A stretch of 16,899 bases of DNA from Arthrobacter sp. (GTDB lineage Bacteria; Actinomycetota; Actinomycetes; Actinomycetales; Micrococcaceae): contig JASLBS010000119.1 in NCBI GenBank assembly GCA_030146405.1, forward strand, positions 1 to 16,899, in the 5' to 3' direction. The notes beneath the pieces were generated by a model. It was given only the letters and a program-made list of their open reading frames with translations, was not told the origin of the DNA and did no database searches. Below are positions 1-6,975 of this stretch, piece after piece. Position numbers and translations under genes: made by a program. How positions within the stretch are numbered: the first letter of the stretch is position 1; every line of letters starts with the position of its first letter.

Positions 1-16
1 GAGGGTTTCCTTAGCC

Positions 17-22
17 TACGCT
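17..22 (+). promoter_or_regulatory. Possible -10 element of the sugar-transport operon
   Basis: TACGCT fits the actinobacterial TANNNT -10 pattern and would start transcription near position 29, just before the inverted repeat at 31-44. A repressor bound there would block early elongation, the usual LacI-family geometry. The matching -35 would lie outside the window, so the call rests on one hexamer and its position. Confidence 0.35.
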
Positions 23-30
23 GAAGCCAA

Positions 31-44
31 TCGAAACGCTTCGA
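31..44. promoter_or_regulatory. LacI-family operator upstream of the ABC transporter
   Basis: TCGAAACGCTTCGA is an inverted repeat with 5-bp arms (TCGAA/TTCGA) around ACGC and a central CG. This matches the typical GAAACGNTTC core of LacI-family operators. It lies 52 bases before the binding-protein ATG, upstream of an operon that has its own LacI-type repressor gene at 3846-4886. A near copy (12/14) occurs at 4856-4869. Binding by that repressor is inferred. Confidence 0.7.
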
Positions 45-47
45 TGA

Positions 48-59
48 TTCTTCGAAGAA
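48..59. repeat. Perfect 12-bp palindrome in the 5' untranslated region
   Basis: TTCTTCGAAGAA is fully self-complementary and its centre is 16 bp from the centre of the operator at 31-44. It could be a second repressor half-unit site, a site for another regulator, or chance. Confidence 0.5.
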
Positions 60-95
60 GTCCTCGTTCTTGACTCACACAAAGGAGTGCTGATC

Positions 96-1787
96 ATGCT
101 CGGTTCCCACACCGGTCCAGCAAAGCGTCACCCCCGTACCTTCCTCGCTTCGCCGGACGGGGTGTCCTCCGGTTTCTCGAGGCGGTCGTTCCTCGGTGTT
201 CTCAGCGGCGCGGTCATTTTTGCGGCCGCCCCGATGACGCTCACCGCGTGTTCCGGGAACTCCACGCCGCAGGCCACCACCGCAGGAGGGCTGACGGAGA
301 CGCTGGACAAGATCGTCCCGACCTACAAGCCGCTCGAGCTGGTCACACCCGACATCGCCTCCGTCAACGGGTCCACTCCCGGCTTCACGACCATCCCCTC
401 GCTGGTGAAATCGGTGACCGAGACTCCGGGCAGCGGTGGGACGTACACCGCGATGACCCCGGCCTGGTGGGCGGTTCCCCCTGGTCTGCCGCGGAACGGC
501 TACTACGCGACGGTCAACGAGCAGCTCGGTGCCACCATCAACTTCCAGGTCAACGACGGCAACGCGTACGCGGACAAGGTCCAGACGGTCCTCGCCTCAC
601 CGAAGGACGTACCGGACTGGATGGTCATCCCCGGGTGGAACCTGCCCCCGCGTTTCGCACAGGCTGCCACGGGTGTCTTCCAGGACCTCGCGGAGTTCAT
701 CGCCGGCGACAAGGTCCTCAAGTACCCGAATCTGGCCAACATCCCGACGGCAGCGTGGAAGATGGGCTGCTTCGACGGTGGTCTGTACGGTCTGCCCTAC
801 CCCGGCACCCTGCTCTCGGACGCCATCTTCTACCGGGCGGACCTCTTCGAGGAGCTCGGTGTGGAACCGCCGACCTCGGCGGACGAGTACCGCGCCGTGG
901 CGAAGGAACTCACGGACGAGTCCAAGAACAGGTGGGGCTCGGAGGACGTCTGGAACGGTGCCCAGATCATGTTCGGAGTGGTGCCCAAGTGGAAGCAGGA
1001 GGGTGATCAGCTCACGCACAGGTTCGAGACGGACGAGTACAGGGCCGCCCTGGAGTGGACGGCCGCGTTGTTCGCGGATGGCTCCGTCCACCCCGATGCG
1101 GTGGCCGGCAATGCGCAGCAGGCGAAACCGCGCTTCGAGTCCGGAGCCACGCTCATGACCACGGACGGCACGGGATCCTGGCACGAGGCCCTGGCCCGGA
1201 CGCTCCCCTCGAACCCCCGGTTCAACATGCAGCCCCTGGACTACTTCGCCCCGGACGGGGGGAAGCCGACGCTGTTCCGAGCGCAGCCCGCAGCGATCTT
1301 CAGCTTCATCAAGAAGGCGAGTCCCGAGAAGGTGGAGGAGATGCTCGCGCTGGCCAACTTCATGGCCGCCCCCTTCGGGACGGAGGAGAACGCCCTGATC
1401 GTCAACGGTGTCGAGGGCGTCCACTACACCCGTGACGAGCAGGGCGTGCCCCGCGCGACGGCGAAGGGCACCGAGGAGGTCACGAGCACCTACGCGTTCC
1501 TGGTGAACAGTCCCATCGTGAACTCGATGGTGCAGTACCCCGGGCTGGTGCAGGCCCAGTCGGAGTGGGAGGCCCGGCAGGCGCCCAACGTGGTGGAGGA
1601 CGCCTTCTTCGGCATGCAGATCCAGGAGCCCGCGAAGTTCGCCTCCCTGGCCACACCCTTCGACGACCTCGCCAAGGACATCATCCGGGGGCGCAGGACC
1701 ATGTCCGACCTGGACTCCGAGGTGGCCGCCTGGAAGACCAAGGGCGGCGACGAACTCCGGGACTTCTACGCCGGATTCCTGGCCTAG
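96..1787 (+). CDS. ABC sugar transporter solute-binding lipoprotein (Tat-exported)
   Basis: This is the extracellular solute-binding component of a CUT1-type carbohydrate importer (family 1 / LplA-like), 563 residues, long as usual for the LplA group. The N-terminus has a twin-arginine motif SRRSFLGVL (R29, R30), a hydrophobic stretch and a lipobox LTAC with C52 as the predicted lipidated residue, so it should be exported folded by Tat and anchored to the outer face of the membrane. I chose ATG at 96 because AAAGGAG at 81-87 sits 8 bases upstream; a GTG at 87 in the same frame overlaps that ribosome site. It is the first gene of an operon with two permeases and lies behind a LacI-type operator. 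The ligand cannot be read from the sequence. The neighbouring glycosidases suggest a galactose- and xylose-containing oligosaccharide. Confidence 0.92.
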   Translation: MLGSHTGPAKRHPRTFLASPDGVSSGFSRRSFLGVLSGAVIFAAAPMTLTACSGNSTPQATTAGGLTETLDKIVPTYKPLELVTPDIASVNGSTPGFTTIPSLVKSVTETPGSGGTYTAMTPAWWAVPPGLPRNGYYATVNEQLGATINFQVNDGNAYADKVQTVLASPKDVPDWMVIPGWNLPPRFAQAATGVFQDLAEFIAGDKVLKYPNLANIPTAAWKMGCFDGGLYGLPYPGTLLSDAIFYRADLFEELGVEPPTSADEYRAVAKELTDESKNRWGSEDVWNGAQIMFGVVPKWKQEGDQLTHRFETDEYRAALEWTAALFADGSVHPDAVAGNAQQAKPRFESGATLMTTDGTGSWHEALARTLPSNPRFNMQPLDYFAPDGGKPTLFRAQPAAIFSFIKKASPEKVEEMLALANFMAAPFGTEENALIVNGVEGVHYTRDEQGVPRATAKGTEEVTSTYAFLVNSPIVNSMVQYPGLVQAQSEWEARQAPNVVEDAFFGMQIQEPAKFASLATPFDDLAKDIIRGRRTMSDLDSEVAAWKTKGGDELRDFYAGFLA

Positions 1788-1798
1788 GCGTCACGGGG

Positions 1799-2869
1799 AT
1801 GGCTACCGGGATAGAACGCAAGCAGAGCTCGCGCCGGCAGGACGTCGGTGCGCACACCGTGCCACCGTCCGTCGCGTCGACCCCGGTGGTTCCGACACCG
1901 GTATCGCACGGCGGTCCCGTCCGGGGGTCCACCGGCTCCACTCCAGCGCCTCCTCGCCCGAAGGCGAACCGCCGCCTGCGGTTCAAGCGGGACCGCTCAC
2001 TCGTCCTGATGGCGCTGCCCGCGGTGATCCTCCTCGGGGTGTTCGCCTACGTCCCGATGCTGGGCAACGTGGTGGCGTTCCAGGACTACTCGCCCTACGT
2101 GGGGATCCCCAGCAGCCCGTTCGTCGGGTTCGAGAACTTCACCAGAGTGCTCGCAGATCCCGATTTCTGGCATGCGGTCAGGAACACGCTGGTCATCACC
2201 GCGTTCCAGCTGGTGTTCTTCTTCCCCATTCCGATCGCCCTCGCCATGCTGCTCAACTCACTGGTCAGCCCGCGCCTGAGGTCGGCGGTCCAGGCCGTGG
2301 TGTATCTGCCGCACTTCTTCTCCTGGGTCCTGGTGGTGTCGGTGTTCCAGCAGATCTTCGGTGGTGCAGGACTGCTCAACCAGTCGCTCCGCGCGAACGG
2401 CTGGCAGGCCATGGACATCATGACCAATCCGGACACCTTCCTGTTCCTCCTGACCTCCCAGGCCATTTGGAAGGACGCCGGGTGGGGCATCATCGTCTTC
2501 CTCGCAGCCCTCAGCGCCATCGATCCCGCGCAGTACGAGGCGGCAGCGGTGGACGGTGCGGGGCGCTGGAAACGGATGTGGCACATCACCCTCCCCGGGC
2601 TGCGAAGTGTCATCGTGCTGCTGCTGATCCTGCGGCTGGGCGACTCCCTGACGGTGGGGTTCGAGCAGATGATCCTCCAGCGCGACGCCGTGGGGGCAGA
2701 TGCCTCCGAGGTTCTCGACACCTTCGTGTACTACACGGGTGTGCAGAACGGTGACTGGAGTTACGGTGCGGCGGCCGGTCTCATCAAGGGCCTGGTGAGT
2801 CTGGCCCTGATCCTCGCCGCCAACAAGATCGCCCACATCTTCGGAGAAAGCGGTGTGTACTCCAAATGA
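1799..2869 (+). CDS. ABC sugar transporter permease, LplB-like
   Basis: This is one of two inner-membrane subunits of the binding-protein-dependent importer (BPD_transp_1 fold, CUT1). The EAA loop that docks the ATPase reads EAAAVDGAG at residues 247-255, followed by WKRMWHITLPGL. Several hydrophobic segments are visible, the first at about residues 66-86. The 356-residue protein begins with a Pro/Thr/Ser-rich, basic extension of about 60 residues before the first membrane helix, longer than usual. The start at ATG 1799 lies 11 bases after the stop of the binding protein and has only a weak ribosome site (ACGGGG directly upstream), which suggests translational coupling. A start further inside the extension remains possible. 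Its stop overlaps the ATG of the second permease. Confidence 0.9.
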   Translation: MATGIERKQSSRRQDVGAHTVPPSVASTPVVPTPVSHGGPVRGSTGSTPAPPRPKANRRLRFKRDRSLVLMALPAVILLGVFAYVPMLGNVVAFQDYSPYVGIPSSPFVGFENFTRVLADPDFWHAVRNTLVITAFQLVFFFPIPIALAMLLNSLVSPRLRSAVQAVVYLPHFFSWVLVVSVFQQIFGGAGLLNQSLRANGWQAMDIMTNPDTFLFLLTSQAIWKDAGWGIIVFLAALSAIDPAQYEAAAVDGAGRWKRMWHITLPGLRSVIVLLLILRLGDSLTVGFEQMILQRDAVGADASEVLDTFVYYTGVQNGDWSYGAAAGLIKGLVSLALILAANKIAHIFGESGVYSK

Positions 2870-3819
2870 GCATCCTCCTCGACAGGGTCCGGGCTTCCCG
2901 GAACGCCACCGCCACCTTCCGCACCCGGCGGCCCCGGGCCGAACGTCCCGTCTGGGACGAGGAGCCGGGGCTCGCGGGCAAGATCGGCAAGATCGTCGTC
3001 CTCACGGTCGTGGTCCTGGCCGTGCTCGGCCCGCTGTACACGATCGTGCTCACGAGTATCTCCTCGCAGGCCACGATCACACGGGCGGGAGGGCTGGTCC
3101 TCGTGCCGGGGGAGATCTCCTTCGCCGCCTACCAGCAGATCCTCAACGGTGGCGTGGTCACCCGCGCGGTGCTCGTCAGCGTCGGCGTCACGGTGACGGG
3201 GACGCTGATCAGCATGGTGGTGTCCATCCTCTGCGCCTACGGACTGTCCCGCCCCGGATCATTCGCCCACACGCCCATCCTGTTCACGCTCCTCATCACC
3301 ATGTTCTTCAGCGCAGGCATCATCCCCGCCTACCTGCTGGTGTCCGGGCTCGGTCTGATCAACTCGTACTGGGCCCTGATCCTGCCCGGCGCCGTCTCGG
3401 TGTTCAACATCATCATCCTGCGGGGCTTCTTCATGGGCATCGACAAGGGAATCCTGGAGAGCGCCAGGATCGACGGGGCGAGCGAATGGCGCACCCTGGC
3501 CCAGATCGTCCTCCCCATGTCCAAGGCCGTCACGGCGGTCATCGCCCTGTTCTACGGAGTGGGCTATTGGAACGCGTTCTTCAATGCGGTCCTCTATATC
3601 AACGACAGCGAGAAGAACCCGCTGCAGGTGGTGCTGAGGTCCTACGTGCTCCAGGGTGTGTCGGTCCCCGGTCAGGTGGACGTCGGCACCGGGGCTGCAG
3701 CCGGGCCCGCGCTGCAGATGGCGGTGATCGTGCTGGCCACGATCCCCATCCTGATCGTGTATCCCTTCGTGCAGAAGCACTTCACGAAGGGCGTGATGAT
3801 CGGGGCGGTCAAGGGATGA
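2866..3819 (+). CDS. ABC sugar transporter permease, LplC-like
   Basis: This is the second permease of the importer, 317 residues. Its ATG overlaps the stop of the first permease (ATGA, 2866-2869), the usual coupling in these operons. The EAA-type motif is ESARIDGASEW starting at residue 198. The N-terminal 40 residues are basic and cytoplasmic, and the first membrane helix follows at about residues 45-65. The C-terminus FVQKHFTKGVMIGAVKG is typical of LplC/CUT1 partners. No ATP-binding subunit follows; CUT1 systems in actinobacteria often share one MsiK-type ATPase encoded elsewhere, so its absence here is not evidence of a broken system. Confidence 0.92.
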   Translation: MSILLDRVRASRNATATFRTRRPRAERPVWDEEPGLAGKIGKIVVLTVVVLAVLGPLYTIVLTSISSQATITRAGGLVLVPGEISFAAYQQILNGGVVTRAVLVSVGVTVTGTLISMVVSILCAYGLSRPGSFAHTPILFTLLITMFFSAGIIPAYLLVSGLGLINSYWALILPGAVSVFNIIILRGFFMGIDKGILESARIDGASEWRTLAQIVLPMSKAVTAVIALFYGVGYWNAFFNAVLYINDSEKNPLQVVLRSYVLQGVSVPGQVDVGTGAAAGPALQMAVIVLATIPILIVYPFVQKHFTKGVMIGAVKG

Positions 3820-3851
3820 TCACCGCGTGTGCGCAGCGGCGCTCATCACCC
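3813..3851. terminator. Possible bidirectional terminator between convergent genes
   Basis: GGGATGA at 3813-3819 can pair with TCATC-A-CCC at 3843-3851 with one bulged A, and CCGC (3823-3826) with GCGG (3836-3839) inside it. The structure covers the stop codons of the permease on the plus strand and the repressor on the minus strand, whose ends are 26 bases apart. There is no T-tract. Confidence 0.4.
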
Positions 3852-4886
3852 TCCGCCCACCGCGCGGGTGGTTTCCCCCTGGGTCAGCGCCGGGGCGATG
3901 AGCCGCAGTTCGGCGGATTTGGCGAGACTCAACCGATCCATCACCATCTCCACGGCGGCACGGCCGATGTCCATCGCGGGGATGGCGACCACCGTCCACG
4001 GCTGGACGGCGGACCGGGCGACGTCCGAGGGTGCGATGGCGACGACGGAGACGTCCGCCGGGACGGAGAGTCCGTGGGCGGCGAGGTTGTCGCGAAGGAT
4101 GGGCAGCAATCCCTCGTTGTGCACGAGGAGCGCGGTGATGGGTTCGGGGCCGGACAGGACCGTGTCGAGTGCCCGGGCCAGGTCCCTCGAATCGGCTTCG
4201 CAGGCCACCGAGACCTGCCCGATCCCGAGGGTGCGGCACGCGTCCTGGAAGCCTCCGAGGGCGCGATCCGCATAGGTGGCATGCCGCCTCAGGGATGCCG
4301 GAGGGGAGCCGAGGAAGGCGATGCCACGGTGACCCAGGTCGGCGAGGTGGCGCACGGCCGTCCGCGAGGCACCGGCGAAGTCGAAATCGACACAGCTGAG
4401 TCCACGAGGATCGTCGGGCATGCCGATGAGAACGGCGGGCTTGTCCAGTGTGGCCAGTACCGCGATACGGGGATCGCGGGCCTCGATGTCCATCATGACG
4501 AGGCCGTCCACCATGGACTGGGACGTCACCCGCTTGATCCCGCCCGCATCGTCCTGGGTGAGGAGCAGGACGTCCTTGTCGAACGTCCGGGCGGTCGTGA
4601 CGACGGCCGTGACGAACTGCATCACCACACCGACGTTGACATCGGCACGTAGTGGTACGACGAGGCCGAGGACGTCGGACCGGCTCGACGCCAGGGCGCG
4701 GGCGCTGGACCTGGGGCTGTACTTAAGGCGCTCCATCGCCGTCTCGACGACGTCACGGGTCTCCTTCGAGATCGGACGGTTGCCACTCATCACGTAGGAC
4801 ACCGTGCTCGTCGAGACCCCGGCTTCCCGGGCCACGTCGATGATCGTGGCCGCCGTTGAAGCCTTTCGATTTTTCATACCCACCAT
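3846..4886 (-). CDS. LacI-family transcriptional repressor
   Basis: This is a sugar-responsive repressor, 346 residues from ATG 4886 or 343 from the in-frame ATG at 4877; neither has a clear ribosome site. The helix-turn-helix is TIIDVAREAGVSTSTVSYVM, followed by the hinge region (YSPRSSARALAS) and a periplasmic-binding-protein-like effector domain ending near ALTQGET. It is convergent with the permeases and divergent from the beta-galactosidase gene, whose ATG at 4903 is only 16 bases away, so it probably controls both units. Its first codons (AAA AAT CGA AAG GCT TCA) are unusually A/T-rich for this genome and contain an operator-like sequence on the minus strand (4856-4869), suggesting autoregulation. 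The effector is unknown; an imported oligosaccharide or its product is the natural guess. Confidence 0.93.
   Translation of the reverse strand: MVGMKNRKASTAATIIDVAREAGVSTSTVSYVMSGNRPISKETRDVVETAMERLKYSPRSSARALASSRSDVLGLVVPLRADVNVGVVMQFVTAVVTTARTFDKDVLLLTQDDAGGIKRVTSQSMVDGLVMMDIEARDPRIAVLATLDKPAVLIGMPDDPRGLSCVDFDFAGASRTAVRHLADLGHRGIAFLGSPPASLRRHATYADRALGGFQDACRTLGIGQVSVACEADSRDLARALDTVLSGPEPITALLVHNEGLLPILRDNLAAHGLSVPADVSVVAIAPSDVARSAVQPWTVVAIPAMDIGRAAVEMVMDRLSLAKSAELRLIAPALTQGETTRAVGGG
4856..4869. promoter_or_regulatory. Operator-like site inside the repressor's first codons
   Basis: On the minus strand this reads TCGAAAGGCTTCAA and matches the operator at 31-44 (TCGAAACGCTTCGA) at 12 of 14 positions, keeping TCGAAA and GCTTC. 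It covers the repressor codons for Arg-Lys-Ala-Ser, written with CGA and TCA, which are scarce in this window. It lies 34 bases before the beta-galactosidase ATG. A role in controlling both divergent genes is inferred. Confidence 0.5.
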
Positions 4887-4902
4887 TCAATCAAGGATTC
4901 CC

Positions 4903-6972
4903 ATGCATCTTCGCAGCCGCGGCCTGAACTCCGTGACCGAGCGGACCGGACTGTTGTTCGGTGCCGACTACAACCCCGAACAGTGGCCCGAGGAGAGCTG
5001 GCCCGAGGACATCCGCCTGATGCAGCGGGCAGGCATCAACCTCGTCACGCTCGGGGTCTTCAGTTGGGCCCGGCTGCAGCCTTCCGAGGACACCTGGGAC
5101 TTCGGTTGGCTGGACCGGATCCTCGCCCTGCTCCACGAGGCCGGGATCAACGTCTGCCTCGCGACGCCCACCGCGTCTCCTCCGCCCTGGCTGGGGCACG
5201 ACCACCCCGACACGCTGCCGGTCGATCCGTCGGGGGCGACGCTCTGGTACGGCTCCCGCAACCAGTTCTCGCCGTCGTCGGCCGCCTACCGCACTGCTGC
5301 TGAGCGGATCACGGCGGCGCTGGCCGAGCGCTACGGCGGACACCCCGCCGTGGTGATGTGGCACGTCGGCAACGAGCTCGGACAGATCAGCTACGACGAC
5401 GAGACCGCCGGGTGCTTCCGCCGTTGGTTGCGGGGACGGTACGGGTCGCTCGAGGACCTGAACACCGCGTGGGGCACCACGTTCTGGAGTCAGGGGTACG
5501 GCCGCTGGGAGGAGATCCTGCCACCAAGGACGGCACCGTATCTCCACAACCCCAGCCACGTACTCGATTTCAGGCGCTTCGTCTCGGACTCGCTGCTCGA
5601 GCTCTTCACCACCGAACGGGACATCATCCGACGGTGTTCCCCCGAGGTGCCGGTCACGACGAACCTCATGGGCTTCTTCCGGGGAGCCGATTACTTCGAC
5701 TTCGCCGGTGAGACCGACCTGATCGGCAACAACTGGTACACGGATCCGGCGCAACCGAGGAGCTGGGAGCTGGGAGCGCTGACGCATGACCTCTGCCGCG
5801 GCCTGGCGCGCGGCAACCCTTGGCTCCTCATGGAGTCCGCGACCTCGGCCGTGAACTGGCGTCCGCACAACACCGCCAAGGACCCCGGTGCGCTGATGGT
5901 GGACTCGATGTCCGCCGTCGCCCGGGGATCGGACGGTATCTGCTTCTTCCAGTTCCGACAGTCCGCCTTCGGCGCTGAACGCTTCCACTCGGCGGTGGTT
6001 CCCCTGGCGGGGGAGGACACCCGTGTGTTCCGCGAGGCCTCGGCCCTCGGCGCCCGCCTCGAGGGCCTCCGTTTCCTCGCCGGCACCACCGCGCCTTCGC
6101 GGATCGCCGTCCTGTTCGACTGGGACAGCTGGTGGGCGGCCGAGGCACCCGATCGTCCGAGTGACCGGTTGGACGTCCTGGAGCAGGTGCAGGCCTACCA
6201 CCGGGCCCTGGCCAGGCGTGGTTTCTCCGTGGAGGTGGTGCATCCGGGCACGATCTTCGCGGACTTCGACCTGGTTCTCGTCCCCGCCCTGTTCCTCCTG
6301 GGGGAGGAGCACGCCGAGGCACTGACGGAATGGGTGCACCGAGGGGGGACCGCCGTCGTCGGGCCCTTCAGCGGGGTGGCGGACGGCCATGCCCATCTCC
6401 GCCAGGGACGGTTCCCCTCGGTGCTGTCCCACCTGCTGGGTGTCAGCGGCGAGGAGTGGCGTCCGCTGGCGGGCCCGGTCGGTCTCCGGATCACGGAGCC
6501 CGAGCTGATTGATCGGGCTACCGACACTCGGGCACTACCGGACCGGCTCGAAGCCTCCGTCTGGTCCGAGGATCTCCGGCTCCACGGCCCGACGGCCGTC
6601 GCGGTGGTGACCTTCGCCGACGGCGTCCTCGCAGGGAAGCCGGCCGTCGTTCGCAACAGCCACGGTGAGGGTGCCGCCTGGTACCTCGGGTGCGATGCAC
6701 CCGCCACACTGCTGGGTCGCATCATCGGAACCGCGCTTGCGCAGGCCCGGCTGACCTCGCCGGTCGCGGGGGAGCTGCCCGACGACGTCGAGCTCGCCAC
6801 CCGGGCCGGTCACCACTTCCTGCTAAACCACGGCCCGGAGTCGCGGGTCGTCCACCTCACCGAGCAGTCCGTGGACCTGCTCACCGGCGAGGCACACGGA
6901 ACCCGACTGGAACTGCACCCGTACGACGCCATGGTCCTGAAGAGCGGTACCGACACCGAGAACGGAAACTGA
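4903..6972 (+). CDS. GH42 beta-galactosidase
   Basis: This cytoplasmic glycoside hydrolase family 42 enzyme releases terminal beta-galactose, or alpha-L-arabinopyranose in some members, from oligosaccharides. The 689 residues fit the family: a TIM barrel starting at FGADYNPEQWP, the acid/base Glu158 in WHVGNELG, the nucleophile Glu311 in PWLLMESATS, then a class-I-amidotransferase-like trimerisation domain and a small C-terminal beta domain. There is no signal peptide. I chose ATG 4903 because AAGGA at 4893-4897 is 5 bases upstream and the protein then begins where relatives do; the frame is open further upstream but only antisense to the repressor gene. The alpha-xylosidase gene follows after 3 bases, so the two are co-translated. 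A retaining mechanism is known for the family; the exact substrate is inferred. Confidence 0.93.
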   Translation: MHLRSRGLNSVTERTGLLFGADYNPEQWPEESWPEDIRLMQRAGINLVTLGVFSWARLQPSEDTWDFGWLDRILALLHEAGINVCLATPTASPPPWLGHDHPDTLPVDPSGATLWYGSRNQFSPSSAAYRTAAERITAALAERYGGHPAVVMWHVGNELGQISYDDETAGCFRRWLRGRYGSLEDLNTAWGTTFWSQGYGRWEEILPPRTAPYLHNPSHVLDFRRFVSDSLLELFTTERDIIRRCSPEVPVTTNLMGFFRGADYFDFAGETDLIGNNWYTDPAQPRSWELGALTHDLCRGLARGNPWLLMESATSAVNWRPHNTAKDPGALMVDSMSAVARGSDGICFFQFRQSAFGAERFHSAVVPLAGEDTRVFREASALGARLEGLRFLAGTTAPSRIAVLFDWDSWWAAEAPDRPSDRLDVLEQVQAYHRALARRGFSVEVVHPGTIFADFDLVLVPALFLLGEEHAEALTEWVHRGGTAVVGPFSGVADGHAHLRQGRFPSVLSHLLGVSGEEWRPLAGPVGLRITEPELIDRATDTRALPDRLEASVWSEDLRLHGPTAVAVVTFADGVLAGKPAVVRNSHGEGAAWYLGCDAPATLLGRIIGTALAQARLTSPVAGELPDDVELATRAGHHFLLNHGPESRVVHLTEQSVDLLTGEAHGTRLELHPYDAMVLKSGTDTENGN

Positions 6973-6975
6973 CCC

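Noticed and set aside
3820..3845. A missing ATP-binding subunit as a sign of a broken transporter
   Set aside because: CUT1 operons in actinobacteria commonly lack an ATPase gene and share one encoded elsewhere.
2853..4652. A 599-codon plus-strand frame across the second permease and the repressor
   Set aside because: It runs over two opposite genes, both with clear domains, and shows no recognisable protein pattern.
4804..4902. Upstream start for the GH42 gene at 4804
   Set aside because: It would add 33 residues antisense to the repressor's DNA-binding domain, while ATG 4903 has a good ribosome site and fits the family's N-terminus.
4891..6432. A 513-codon open frame on the minus strand across the beta-galactosidase gene
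   Set aside because: Its composition is that of a mirrored high-GC gene (rich in Gly, Arg, Glu, Val), and the plus-strand GH42 protein has intact catalytic residues.
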